A stretch of DNA of 64,000 nucleotides from Osmia lignaria lignaria. Its lineage: Eukaryota > Arthropoda > Insecta > Hymenoptera > Megachilidae. Below, one piece after another: positions 1-12,378 of the stretch (positions are counted from its first letter, which is position 1; the number at the start of each line of letters is the position of its first letter). The stretch covers positions 9,385,888 through 9,449,887 of the forward strand of contig NC_135042.1 in NCBI RefSeq assembly GCF_051020975.1, given 5' to 3'. Under the pieces are notes generated by a model that worked only from the letters and a program-made list of their open reading frames with translations, ran no database searches and was not told where the DNA came from. Both the position numbers and the translations under genes were made by a program.

Positions 1-3000
1 GAAAGCGTCGACGATGGTTTTCGGGTTTCCCACGTTTAACGATCGATCCACGAAACCGCGTCTAGAAATAAAAATCTCATCCCTTTCGCGGGGGTTCGCT
101 TCTCGAGAAGTACAGTGAAAAACGAAGGGTCTAGAAAATCCTTATGGCGAATTCAACGAAGAAATACCGTCGGGATATTTTTAACATTTAATATCCATTG
201 GAGTTTTCTTTTTTAAATGAAGAAAAAGAAATACCATGCAATGGAGGTTTAACGAAACTAAAGAATTTTCAATGTCGATAACGATCATCCAGCAAGTTTA
301 TAAACAAAAACCGTGGCTCCATGGCGAACCCTTTTGTCGGAACTCCCAGGAGACGCGTATAATTTCTCGGATCCTCCAATTTCCTCTCCTCCATCGCTCC
401 TCCCGTTCTCTTTTCTTTATTTCCGGCTCGGTGCTACAGCGGTCCCTGGAATTACTTTGTATTCCACGCGACTATCGACCTTCTATCTAACCCTCTCTAC
501 GTCTAAATCTCGATCGGACTGTATTCCTCTTCTGCGTTTCAACCCCATTCCCCCTCTCGAACCGTGCAATCATTTATATGCATCACGGCGAGTTCGTCTG
601 CCTGCTTTACAAACTACACCGGATCCGGGTACAAGTCCTTTTCACCGCTTCCTACAACGACGATAGAAGCGTCGCGACGCGATTCGTGGAACGAAACATT
701 GCATCCTCGAACGCTTCGTTTAAAAGTCACTCGAGTTTCGGCGGAAAATTTCCTATTAACCCAACGTGATTCCGGGGTTAATTAAAAAAATTTAAAGATT
801 TATATTCCGATCGTCTGATCATCTATCATTTTATTCTAAAAAATGTGTAACGAACTTCCATTGATCGCTTTGCACTGTATCGAAACGGTTGGACCGTACC
901 TTCTTTCCGAGTGGTTAAAGTTTTAATTGAGATCAGAAGAGGGTGGATAAAGTCGAGCTAGCGGCGTATCATCGCCCCCAGTTTGTTCGGCTTCGGTGTC
1001 GCGATAACGTGTAATGACCAATAAAAGGGGCTACACTTAAGTGGCGATAAAAAGGTGGGATTATCGGTGCGGTTACGTCGAGACGTTTAGGTCCAGGCTT
1101 ATCACCGTATTGGACTAACATAATTTCACTCCTAACTGCACTCGCATCATAGCCGAACGTTTCTACTATCTTCCCTTGTACATTCGCCATACATCCCTCC
1201 TGTAAATATTATACGACTCGCCGTTACTTTTACAACCCTCCGAGTCCCGTATGTTTGTCGCGATGAAGAAATTTGAAGCATCGCCAGAAATTTACGACCG
1301 ACTCATCGTGTCCTTGATGCACCAGCTCGTATCTCGCTATTATTTAATCCGTCAAGCTTTTATGAATCCTTATTCTCCGATTGTTCGCTTATCCTACTTG
1401 CCAGAGGGGTTGATTAAATTTTAATTAAGTCATCGGTACACAGCAAATTTTGTTTCCTCTTGAATTTCGAAAATGGGAAGTGTCAGAGTTACAACTTTGT
1501 ACGATATCAATTTTTCAATTTTATCGTCGCGCTGTGGATTTCAATGAACTACCGAAACTTCGTATCGTCGGTACGAAAAGAAAAATTACAGTGTCAGCGA
1601 GACAAATCTAAGTAATCCCCTTTTGTAAACCGCCTTAACATCGATCCTTCGAGATTCAACTTGTAGACGGTACATCCCCGAGTTACGCGTTCTACATTTA
1701 TCTCTCGGGTACGTCGAAACCGAAAAGACAGCTTGGAAATCCTCGTCGATACAACTGGGACAATCATTGGTATCGTTGGAAGAAATTCTGTTTTCCTTCC
1801 AGTCAGCTTGTTACGACTCGGAGAAATGATAGCGTCGGTTGACTTCGCTACCCGCGGAAGACGATTCGAAATTTTATTAAAGATCCCTATCGGCGGGCGT
1901 TGGACGTGTCGAATGAAAAATTTGTTTTTCACTGTCTCGCCGGAGGAACAGCCGAGACGGAAACGAATCGATTGGCCGATTCCGAGAGAAACTAGAAGCC
2001 CCTCGTATCTTGTCAGCATCGATTCTCAGCCACCACCTTTGGCAAATACCCGCCAGCCCCCTCTATTTATCTGAACGTATCGGGCTGCTCGATTCTTTCT
2101 TCTCGAGGACACTTTGAAGCTCACGGATTACGTTCTCGCCTTGTCCTTCTCGAATCTCTTTTACACCCTTGATTCGAATCGATTACCCTGCCTTTGTACA
2201 CCGGCTACCTACCCTCTGCCATCTTCCTTTCATTCATGAGCCTCGAGTGGCTTAAAGAAACTGATTGTGCAACTCTCTATTCCACCTATACGTTTGCCAC
2301 TTGATCGTAAATTATTTTTCCACGTTTCTCGTTGAATCGACGCTCTGGATAAATAATCGATTAGGTACCGATTTATTTGGAAACCCCTTTTAATCATTTT
2401 CATTCTGTGTCAAAAGGTTTTGGTGTTTATTTAAATTGAATAAAAAGATAGTCAAACAAAGGTAACATCAAAGGTCAGGAAATTTAGATAGATCCTTTGA
2501 CTGTATCAACACGTGTATAAACGCACTGAAAATGCCCTTTGTGTTTGTTCAAACTGTTTACCTTTTTATTTTGCTTTCAATTTTTTTCTCTTTTTTTATT
2601 CAACTTTGTAGAATAAATTTGTACGATGCACCGTAGAGTATATATGATCTACTTTTTTTCATGTATCATGGGTAAATAAAGTTGAAAATACGTGGGTTTG
2701 CCTTGTTATTGGCTTAAAAATAGCTGAATCGGATTTCACTAGACGATACCACGCTCGAAAGCATAGGTAACCAAATGTACGAAATTTTTCGACTGGAAAT
2801 AGCCACGCGACGATGGTATCCGAACGTGTGGAACGATATTCGCGTTGTTCCTGGCGATTTCCCGAGCCAATATTGTTGCTGCAAAAGAATTTCAATGAAA
2901 TGTCAACGAAATTGAAAAATATAAATTAGAGAAACCTCCCGTATAACATTTTCTGCTATCGTAAACTCGGTAGAAATTTTAATTTAAAAGTAATAATAAA

Positions 3001-4390
3001 TCAGTTCTGAAAAATCGTAATTCGTTCACGCGATAAACATTTAAACCGTGTGGAGGATCGAAAGAAACGTGGCACACGGGTGGGTGTACAAAAGGGGGGT
3101 GAAATCGATAGAAGTAAAACACGGAAGTCGCTTGACCCAGGCTTGAAATTCAGTGGAAAGGGTGTTGGAAAGGGTCGTGTCGCGGTCGTAGCGCGAGTCA
3201 TAAATCAGCCCTATCGATTCCTTTCGACCAGTCCACGTACATGCCTCACCTTTGCACCCTACGTGCGAAAGAGTGCCAGTCCCGCTGGGGGTTGGGGCCG
3301 GATGTTGGCAAAAAGTTTCACCCCTCTGGCGCGACGAGCTTCGAAGACTTTTATCGAGTCCACCTGCCGCCACTGTCTCCGACAAACTACACCCTGTTCC
3401 AACTAACTTTATCGCCTGAAATATTGACGCCACTTTTGGAATTTCGAGAAGTACTTTCTTCTGGGTTCAAACTAGACCTGCACGCGGTGTTACGAGAATA
3501 TTTGGATTTTCACACTTGTAACTTTCGTTTATTCAACTGACATGTTTCCTTTATTTTTACAGAACTCGAAGCTGTTTGGAGAAGGACCATCGTTCAGGAT
3601 TCGACGAAGGGGTGAGTTTATATTTATTTCATTAATATTCTTCGTTCGATTGGTTTATGAAACACCCTGTGCGTCGTGGGTGAGTAAAAAAGAGGGGTGC
3701 TCCAGTTGGAGGGTGGGAAAATCGGGACGCAACTCGACCTTATCTGGCCTCGCTTTCGAAACACAGACCGGAGACTGATAAATGGTCGTCGTTGCTCGTC
3801 CTTGTATCGGCTGGCGGAAGAAAATTGCAACTTTTTCTGCCTGTGGTCGGTTGGCTGGCTGATTTTCCTCATGATAATGTTCGTACACTTGAATTTATCG
3901 ACGAAACAAAACGAATTTTCCCCGTGGAATCGTTGATTTACCGAGCTTCCAAAACAATTTGCAATTATAATGCGCGTACAATTAAGGAGCGTGTGTCGGG
4001 GGATGACCAGAAGTTTCGTTCAATCGCGAGCTATTCTAATAACTGCACGCCGAATCTAACGAACGACTTAACGAGACTTTCTCTCATAAACTTTTATTGA
4101 AGTGGTCATTAGGAGAGCTGAAGTTTAATTGCGCGCGTTAATTGAGAAATCGGGCAAGGGAAGTCAGGGTTTTGTGGCAGCCTTGAAGGCGAACACTATT
4201 TTCGACCTAATTAACAACGGTTTTCATTAACGAACGGATATGGTGTCTATCTCCTGGGAAATCTTTATTTATTCCAATATGATCTTAATTTAAATGAAAA
4301 TCTAATTAAAATAATTAGAATAGAGTCAGGCAATTTTGTTATCTTTTTAACAAATCTATTAAATCATTTATTATAGAATCTTATACTCAC
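1..4390 (-). other. Partial second intron of the beat-family gene
   Basis: Sequence downstream of the exon 2 donor on the minus strand. I looked on the minus strand for the expected next exon (the Ig F-strand YxCEV motif in phase 0) and did not find it, so exon 3 probably lies left of the window. The stretch is ordinary AT-leaning DNA with a 26-bp imperfect palindrome at 756-781 (arms TTAACCC and GGGTTAA) and the plus-strand exon-like unit at 3563-3611. Near exon 2 a short inverted pair, CTAATTA and TAATTAG around 4302-4320, contains homeodomain-type TAATTA cores. Confidence 0.55.
3563..3611 (+). other. Candidate 49-nt plus-strand exon with strong splice sites
   Basis: A textbook acceptor precedes it: a branch-like CTGAC at 3537-3541, then TTTCCTTTATTTTTACAG ending at 3562. 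A GTGAGT donor starts at 3612. The enclosed 49 nt are open in the frame NSKLFGEGPSFRIRRR. It would belong to a transcript antisense to the beat gene. No neighbouring exon was identified, so it may be a cryptic or pseudo-exon. Confidence 0.2.
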
Positions 4391-4596
4391 ATTCACTTGT
4401 ATTCCATCCACAACGAAGGTGCTGTACGGTGGATCTCGTTCAGGCATGTACCGATAAAACTCTGTATCTTCGAAAGACCATAGTATCGTATACAATGGCG
4501 AACCTTCTAAGTCGTAATGGCAGGATAGTGTCACTGTGTCACCCGATCGTACCACTGCTGGTACGTTGATTGTCAAATCTTTCAAACCGGTTGCAC
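4391..4596 (-). CDS. beat-family gene, coding exon 2 (N-terminal half of the first Ig domain)
   Basis: Minus-strand exon of 206 nt between a pyrimidine-rich acceptor (tttcttttcag, AG at 4598-4597) and a strong donor (GTGAGT from 4390). It begins in phase 1 and ends in phase 0. It encodes LKDLTINVPAVVRSGDTVTL, then SCHYDLEGSPLY, the Ig-fold tryptophan in TILWSFEDTEFYRY, then MPERDPPYSTFVVDGIQVN. The LKD-VxVP start, the SCxYDLEG-PLY Cys region and the EFYRYxP motif are hallmarks of the insect Beat family, secreted or membrane-anchored Ig proteins that bind Sidestep receptors and control motor-axon defasciculation. The usual KWY around the core Trp is LWS here. The second Ig cysteine (YxCEVSA region) must lie in exon 3, beyond the left edge. 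I do not assign a paralogue. Two in-frame donors six bases apart (GTGAAT, GTGAGT) could add or drop two residues. Confidence 0.85.
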
Positions 4597-5975
4597 CTGA
4601 AAAGAAAGAATCATTTTTCACCCCATATCCTCTCGCTAAATACAGTAAAATATAACGAAATAATTAATTTAAAATTTCGTATCAACCGAAAGACGATAGA
4701 AGGTCTTAAAACCCCATCCAGTCTCGAATCTCCACCTTTCAACCCTTTTGTACTAGACCAATTATTTATCCCTCTAATTTGAGAAACCGGCACGAAGAAG
4801 ATGTCGGAATACGCGAAAATTAAGGGCTCGTATCTATCGCTAATCTAATCGCGCGAGCCAAGTCCATTTAGACCGCCAAGTATCTCTTTAAACGGATAAG
4901 CGACCTTTGGGTATTACCCTTAACCTGGAAAACGTCTAATCTTGACGCTCCACAGTTTCCACCTTTACATCTACACCCCGTCCCCTCCAGCTCTCGTGTT
5001 AATGCAGCATTCTGTCTTGTTTCAAGCGAATCCTTTCACGGGGTTTAGTACAATGCTGTCGGGGAAATTTACAAGCGTGATTTCGGGGCCGTAGATTAAA
5101 GAGAGATTCTGGTAACAAAGGAGCGGTGTTATATCGAGGTTTAATTGATTAAGTAGCAAGTCATTTAGTATTCATAGGAATATAAAATATATTTCAAGGA
5201 GAACCCTTTCAGAGCTTGACGTGGCGATGAATGAAGAAACATTACCGACGTTTTCTCCCTGTTTACGTTGCACGTCAAAGAGGAAACGGAAAGCTTCAGA
5301 ATTATTTTCGAATACTCCATCGTTCTGGCATCGAATCTTCGACGGGATGTTCCTTAGGCTGGCACGCGTGTTCGAGTTTCGTGTCCCGGATTTCACCGCG
5401 AGACGCTTTCGCGTTTAGTTTTATCGAGACTCAGCCCTGTTCGGCCTGCCATTTCTCCGCGGATTTATTTGCTTTTCCCGGAGAGGCACGTCGAGTCGAA
5501 CAAACGCACCGTAATGCGATGCATTCCTTCGTCCGTCTCTCCTTTCTCGTCTAATTTCATCGTTTCTCCTCGAGTGAAAACACCAGGCGAAGACAATTCG
5601 AGAAACACAGAGCACTCTGCGTGCATTATACTAAAAATACAGATATTCCAGGGAAAGGAATCAACTTTTACGCCAAACTTGCTGCGCAGGGACTCCGTGT
5701 TTGTTTTATGTAACAGACAGTTTTCAAAATACAAATAAAACAGGAATTTCTTCGTTGCTCAACTGTCTGGAAGCTGAATCGAATATATATTTCATAACAA
5801 TGTTTCTTTTGACTAGTGACGTAGGAATTCGAGAATGCCTTTGTGTACAACAATAAATTCAACTTTTACCTCGTCTGACTGTAAACGAGTCTGTTCTACT
5901 GAACGGTACAGTTGTCGTCTGAATATTCACTTACCTATACTACTGTCCCGCCGAGTTTGACAATTCACGGACTTA

Positions 5976-6535
5976 CATTGGGTGATCAAATTATTAGAGT
6001 CATGGTACGAAAAATGGGTTTTTCGTGTTTGAGTAGAAATAAAGCCACGATTTTAAGGTTTTTACATCAATAATTCTCCACTATTAATATTCAAAAAAAT
6101 ATTTACAAAAATAAACAGATACATTTAAAAGATTATATTTATTGCAATTTTTGCTGTAATTACTGCCTCAATTGTTTTCGGCATACTTTCGATGCATTTT
6201 AAGCAATTCATTTTGATTGCTTTATTTTTAGCCCATACTTCTATCAAACGTTCAATCAGTTGACATTTATTACTAATAATAAATATTTCCACAAATTTTC
6301 AATGGGGTTGAGGTCCAAAGAATTTCCAGGCCAATCAAGAACTTTCATTTTTTTCAACTGTATACATTTTCAACTCATAATTTTGCAAGCATCAATACAT
6401 CATGAAAAAATAACAAAAACTCCGTTTAACTCGGTTTTCATTTAATAATTAATGATATTTATATAAAAATTTCAGAAATTTCAATTCAGAAGACTAGCTA
6501 TCGCAAAGAGACGTCTTTAATTATTAGACAAATGG
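5976..6535 (-). mobile_element. Degenerate Tc1-like (IS630/Tc1/mariner superfamily) transposon remnant
   Basis: The left end follows a TA dinucleotide (5974-5975) and reads CATTGGGTGATCAAATTATT, then AGAGTCATGG, resembling Tc1-type terminal repeats. Inside, the minus strand encodes the C-terminal part of a Tc1 transposase. At well under 600 bp the copy lacks most of a normal 1.3-1.7 kb element, including the N-terminal DNA-binding part and the first catalytic aspartates. The right boundary is uncertain: a related AATTATTAGA block occurs at 6519-6528, but its orientation does not clearly make an inverted repeat. It sits in the beat intron and is surely inactive. Confidence 0.7.
6125..6360 (-). 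pseudogene. Tc1-like transposase C-terminal fragment, frameshifted
   Basis: Reading the minus strand, 6345-6289 encodes KVLDWPGNSLDLNPIENLW, the diagnostic DWPxxSPDLNPIENLW motif of Tc1 transposases, with the proline of SPD changed to leucine. Here the E of IEN is the last catalytic acid of the DDE/D triad. The frame then hits a stop (GTC AAC TGA). The homologous reading resumes in another frame, near 6258, as LIEVWAKNKAI...CIESMPKTIEAVITAK, matching the family's C-terminal SMPRRxxAVIxAKG region. It ends at a TAA at 6127-6125. The upstream DDE half is missing. The frameshift between the two blocks (about 6260-6285) and the deletion make it non-functional. Confidence 0.75.
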
Positions 6536-9500
6536 GTGTCGAAAATTATCGCCGCAATTTCCGTTCGTATTTTACCAGATTGGAAAGCTTCTTCGTCGCG
6601 TTAACCGTGGATTTTGAAAGGAAATTGAAAGTCGATATCCTGGTAGAGCATTTTCAGCGGGTGTCTCTGTAGAGTCGCTTAAACAGTCAGCGTATCGATG
6701 CTCGGTAAACGATAGACTTATTCGGGGAGGAACGTTCCCACGGGAATACGTTGGCCGTTTCCACGGTTTCGCGTGGGAGGAGCGGATATGACTCGCGGCA
6801 CGAACGATATTGCCAATTCCGTGCGACGGGACAATAACTCCGTTTGAAAAAGAATTATCCTCGCTTTCGTCTCTCTAATTCTTTCGCCCTCCTCTCTGTA
6901 GTGCAGCTCGAAAATTCGTCCGTACATTCTTCATTTCACGGTGAAATAACTGGGTCTTTGTTTGAAAAATACGTGGAAAATACGAGCTTTGCTTTTCATA
7001 AACGTATCGAACGTGTCGCGGCTGTGCACGATCCGTCTCCGAAGGATTGGTAATCCGGATTAAACCGTCTCAGAGCCGTGGATCAGCGACACTCACGAAT
7101 ACACGCAGCTATCGAGGTATCCGTGGTATTCGATCGATCGAGCATCCGTCGTGCGAATCGGGTACAAATTAGCCGGCAATTTCGGTATGCGTCCGTTCAT
7201 TGGAATCCCGTGACCACGACGAAAATTGAACGCGTTTATTTTCTAACTGTATAACGAGCAAGTCAATTAATCTGTGCTGTTTGATAATGTTCGTTAAGCT
7301 AACCGCGTTTAGGATCCCTCGGATAAAACGTTGCCGTCGTTGTACAAAGTAAAACGCGATATTGTATTTCAATTAAATCTCAAAAGATCTCTTGATTGAA
7401 CGTGTGTTTTTTTTGTTAAACGTTGAGAGTAAGTGGCGAGGCAAAACAATCGTTTCCGCGGATCGCAGCGCGCTGATTGCTGGATAGCTCGTTTTATCGG
7501 CCATTATTTTCATCGCAGACAGAAGCTACGCAGTTCGGATAAACAACGGTAGATACAAACGTGGCGAAACACAAACGTAACACGCCTACAGGATGAATGC
7601 TCGGTCGATCGTGCAGCTGGAACGTTAACGTTTACGCGAGAAGCTTGCAATCGCGAGTGCGGAGAATTTCGAGTCCCTTTTTCTGTCGGATTACTTTTGT
7701 TCGCTAAAGGTTCGAATGAAAACATGGTAAATTAAATCACCGGGCATCGGGGCGTTAATGAAACAAGTTACAGTGTTTGATTTCCGATTTATTATTCGTG
7801 CGGAATCGAAGATCATTTCGATATTCGAACGATCGAGAATTTAATATCGAAGAAATGATGGTGACTTTATGGAGGATATTACGAATTCCGCGCACGCGAA
7901 GAAGGAAAATCATGATCAAACGAGCGTGGACGACGATATTGCTTCATTTCGGCGTTACTGCTAAGTGAAATACAGGATGGACTCGAAATGGGTATGTTTG
8001 AGCCGGCCCCGGCCTAATTACGTGGATAATTATCGGGGCTGATTGGTAGGCGGCATCCGCGTGGCCCACTAATGAATATGGATAAATCGTGAGTGGGCCG
8101 ATATTGGTTTTCGCCAGAGCCATCCACCATGCAGAATCGTCGCGAAGCTAGGTTTTCAAAAATAATTCTGATTATAAAATATTACTTTTCATTTAATCTA
8201 ATATCAATTCGATCTAACTATAAAACCACAGACTAATTGTTTCTCTAGCAAACTTACTTATGCAACAGGATATAAAATTTCGAAAAATACAATCATCCAA
8301 TTCGATGATTCCAAACCGTTTCGCATGAATTATGCGACCATTTGTTGCTGGAAAATTCGCGCAGATTAGGGGTGCAAATTCAACGGGCGAATTATGCAAG
8401 CGACGGTAGGACGATTCGCGCGAAGTTTCCCGGTGGCAAACGTAAAAGCCAAGGCCGATAAACGCATTAACGCCTAACCAATTCGCGCGTAATCAAACAA
8501 ATCGAGCCACGCGGTTCGGTGTTACACGCGCCGCCTAAACGCGATATAATTACCCTCGGTCGCGATACTCGTTCCGATCGTTAGCAGATAATCAGCCGGC
8601 ATTAGTTCGAGTTTTATCGCCGGTGAACTGCGTCCCGCGAACAATCACCCGGTCGAATCCAGGCTCGGCGAAGGGATGAATGATTGATCGCCCGTTGTTG
8701 ATTAAACCGGCCCGCTGTTATCTCCGATGGAATTCAAGATTCGCTGGAAACCGATTGAACTGTCCTGCGGGAGTTGATCGGAAGATAATAGTGACGGTAA
8801 CACGTGTATCGTTTGTTGAACGTTTCGAGAGTTTTGATTGATTTACACCTTCTCGTCGAACGATCGATCCTATCTGGTTTTGCGAAAATTATTTTTCCAA
8901 TTTCCACTATCGATATCCGACGGGATACGCTGGGATAATCTTGAGATATATTGTTGGCGGAGTATATGAGGAGCGAGAGAAGTTGTAGATCTGGTATCGA
9001 GGGTAATTAGGGCGTGCTGGAGGGCGCGATAAGAAGGGGGAACGCGAACCGGGAAGTTAGCACGTTGGAACCGATCGTGTTACGGCGGTATCGCGTGTAA
9101 CGCGCCTTAAGGAGCTCCCCGATCGGCGTTCGAGCAGAAATTCGCAGGCTGAGCTAAGCCTTGAACCCGGGGGACCGAATTTCGGCCAAAACTATCGCGC
9201 AGGTGGCGGGGATTACAGCGTAAACTTCACGTTTAAGCCGCCTCCGCCGTGACTTCCGCGGAGACGCAGTTCCGCTTCGCGAACGCGAATATTCAGCGCG
9301 CTTCTCCGAAACTTTCGTCCTCGGAGAACGCGTCATCTTATCGTATCAGATTCGAAAGGATCGTAGCGTAACGCGCGTTAAAAATTATACAAAATTTTTC
9401 TAATTTCGTACGATTCACCGACAATAGTTCCGGATACGTAGATAACTTGATAAAACTTTTTGGAACAAGCTGAAAGCCGTTCTCCTCCGATCGAATTAGA

Positions 9501-11849
9501 GAAAGAAAGAATTGGAGGAATTAACCGGCTTCCATTCGCGTTGCAGATCGGCGAACGGTGAAATTTCATTCGATCCAAGGAGCAATCGATTCTTGGAGAG
9601 AACGTGCCGTGCTCTGGAATTTTCAGGCTAGCCTTGCTCGCCTTTAACAGGCGGATTCTTTTCACCGTCATCCAGAAGGAATTCGAGGTTCGTTTCCTCT
9701 GTCGAACGAAATCCCGGCGCGAAACTTTCCTCTCTGATGAAAAAAAGGAAATTATTCTTTGTTCCACGGACCGATAGGTGGCCGACGATTTTTCCATCGG
9801 AAGACTGGAAAATTTATTACAGACTGCTGCGTGCCGTTCCGTTAAAGGAACAAACGCTTCGCGATCGTCGTCCTTTGGAAACTGCTCTTATCATCGCGCA
9901 AAGACTCGATTCTTTGTGCAAATCGTCGCTCTTTGCCTCGCAGGGAAATCTTTTTCCTTATCTCTTCGAGTGATTTTTTGTTTATTCTGTGAGCGATGGG
10001 ATGAAGTTCTATACGGGGTGCCTCGGGCAGAGGGTGATTCAATAAGCATTTTAATATAAGTTTCCGAGAGTACCGACTCTTCTCATTTATCCAAAATACT
10101 TAGAAATGATTTGAATCTATTGTGTTTAGATTCGAGTTTACTTAAATGTAGTGCTTGATTTTTTATCGAAATTTTTCTAGAGGGTTTGAGTGTAGTCAAT
10201 CAATATCCGAACCTACTTTCCAAGTCCTCGAACCCATCACTATCGACTATATGCATCGAAAACTCGCGTTGAAAGCTTCTGTTGTTGTCAGTTTAAGAGA
10301 GAATCGCGACGCAATGTCAACAAGAAAATCGAATTCCGCATGAAAAATCGTACCGAAAAGCTATCTAAAGAGAATACAAATCTTTTTTTTTCCTATACGA
10401 GCCTTTGTCTCTGATGGAATCGATTTTGAAACCGTATTCAAACTCGATACTCTGAAAAGCAAAGGAGGATTTTGTTTCAGCTTTTTTTATATTTTTTTAT
10501 TTTGTCTCCGAAGAACCAGCTGCATTGTTATTTTTTCTCGTTTCTTACGTCGTGTTGTCGGAAAAGTCGAGTGTATGTTTGCGTAAAGCCAGGTTTTTCA
10601 CTAGCTATTCGATGCAACGATTCGCGAATCCGTTTCGCCTACTGCTGATCTCTTGATTGCCTTATCGGCGTCGTTGGTGAATGGGACGCGGCAAGAAATT
10701 GCTGTTTTTACGAGATTCCCCCGGAAGAACGACAGTCGGTTGCCTTTGTTACTCGGCGAACGTCATTATTGTTGCTATTGTTACAGCTATTGTGCTTGCA
10801 GCAGTCGCTTAGAACGCCATTATACTCCAGTGTCGTGAATTGATTTATTCTGTCAGCCTCGATGTAAAAGCTGTTTCATTGTTTTCCTACGATACGGACT
10901 TTGAGAATTAGCAATTTTTACTCCTTTTCAGAGATAACGTTTCACGCTCTTTTGTAACGTCGACAAATCTAAAAAGCTTTTTTCCAGCTCGCATCGAACG
11001 ATTTGTACGGTTTTTGCGAACGTTCGCAAAATCTCCACGTTTTCCCTCGACGATGCCATTAAGTCCCTCTCCAGGAGATTGTCGCAGTATCTTACGCCGC
11101 TTCTCATCATTTCTTATCGCGGCCGTCTACGTTCCCCGCGATAAGACGAAAATAATCGCGACGGTTCGTGATATTTTTAGGGCGATGCATCTCTTTCTCC
11201 GCGGTTGCTATTATTCTTCGTGAATTTCGACCACGAAATCTAAAACCTTGTTAAAATCGTATCTGTGTACATCAATTTTCAACTTGATAATTTATAATAT
11301 AAAAATAACGAGAATCAACGAAACTTTATAAAAATATTAAAATTTATTTTCTTCAAAATGCTATTTGAGAAGTTATTTCTCGAAAAACTAATGAGTTCTT
11401 GGCAGACAAATGCGAAGTACAAATGTACGACGCCTAAGACCTCGAACGTTCCGAAGTAGAAGCTTTTAGGAAGATTTTTCATCCCCGAGAAACATAAATA
11501 CCCGTTTACAATGATGGTGTCGTTTTAAATATCCCGTTAAGTAGAACGATCAGTCATATTTCCTACACTTTTCCTCGAGGCACCGTTTCCAACGTTTCGG
11601 TCGAATAATCTCTCGTTGAGAGTTTCGTAGTCGCGATATCGCCTTAAGCTTACCTTAATTGCACGTTTCTAATTACACGTACGACTGTGCCGGATACGTT
11701 TAGAGCGGTTCGGATAATCTGCATTTAGATGCGTTTACTGGTAACTTCGTTCGCTGTTTCAACAACGCTAAATCGCCTATAGTTAATATTCCCCAATGGC
11801 TGTGAAAATAGTTGAAAATGCATGTAAAGTTTCCGTTCTTGAGAGATTT
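6536..11849. other. Intronic stretch without recognised genes
   Basis: Moderately GC-rich, CpG-rich intron sequence between the Tc1 remnant and the TTAA MITE. The part at about 8400-9400 is visibly more GC- and CpG-rich. Open frames are short and overlapping. I see no repeat, RNA gene or motif that I can support. Confidence 0.4.
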
Positions 11850-12378
11850 TTAACACATTGACTGCCATAATAGAAAAGACTATATGTAGTCAAATATAAT
11901 AAATCTGTAATTATTAAAAATATGATCAATTAATTTTTAAATGAAAACTTTTAAATTGGTTCGTTATATTATTAGTATAATACTAAAATTATTTGAAATT
12001 TGCTTTCTTTCTTTTTTTTTATGATTGAAAATCATTTACAGATTGGTCAGTATTTTTGATTAATTATTCAATTGCAATACAATTTTAAAATTATTTGAAG
12101 TTTGCCGTCTCTTTTCTTTTATTAAGTATTCAATTACAATACAATACCAAAACTATTTGAAGTTTGCCTTCTCTTTTCTTTTATTAATTATTCAATTGCA
12201 ATATAATACTAAAACCATTTAAAGTTCGTCTTCTCTCTTTGTTTTAATTAATTATTCAATTGCAATATAATACTAAAACTATTTGAAGTTTCCCTTCCCT
12301 TCTCTTTCATTAATTATTTAATCGTACAAAATTTGAGGTATTGGTCATCGGTGACCATCATAGCACTCAACGTGTTAA
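11850..12378. mobile_element. piggyBac-like MITE flanked by TTAA
   Basis: A 529-bp non-coding element bounded by TTAA on both sides (11850-11853 and 12375-12378), the target duplication used by piggyBac-superfamily transposases. The ends are inverted repeats: TTAACACATTGACTGCCATA on the left, and TTAACACGTTGAGTGCTATG read inward from the right, 16 of 20 identical. Next to the right end lies a palindrome, GGTCATCGGTGACC. There is no transposase frame, so it would depend on a transposase elsewhere in the genome. The interior is mostly a 62-bp minisatellite. Confidence 0.7.
12059..12308. repeat. 62-bp tandem repeat (4 units) inside the TTAA MITE
   Basis: Four consecutive units begin at 12059, 12121, 12183 and 12247 with lengths 62, 62, 64 and 62 bp. 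Each starts ATTAATTATTCAATTGCAAT or a close variant, continues through AAAACTATTTGAAGTTTGCC, and ends in a CTTTT-rich tail. A truncated unit follows at 12309 and a diverged partial unit precedes around 11960-12020. Units differ at a few positions each, so the array is not recent. Confidence 0.85.

Noticed and set aside
2435..2600. Weak inverted repeat sharing AATAAAAAG and CAAAGG blocks, possible decayed MITE
   Set aside because: Only the AATAAAAAG and CAAAGG blocks match; the rest is not complementary beyond AT-rich background, and no target duplication is visible.
3471..3530. Minus-strand YKCE sequence as a candidate for the missing Ig exon 3
   Set aside because: An in-frame stop lies a few codons upstream, and the following residues (NPNILVTP) do not fit the Beat EVSADAP motif.
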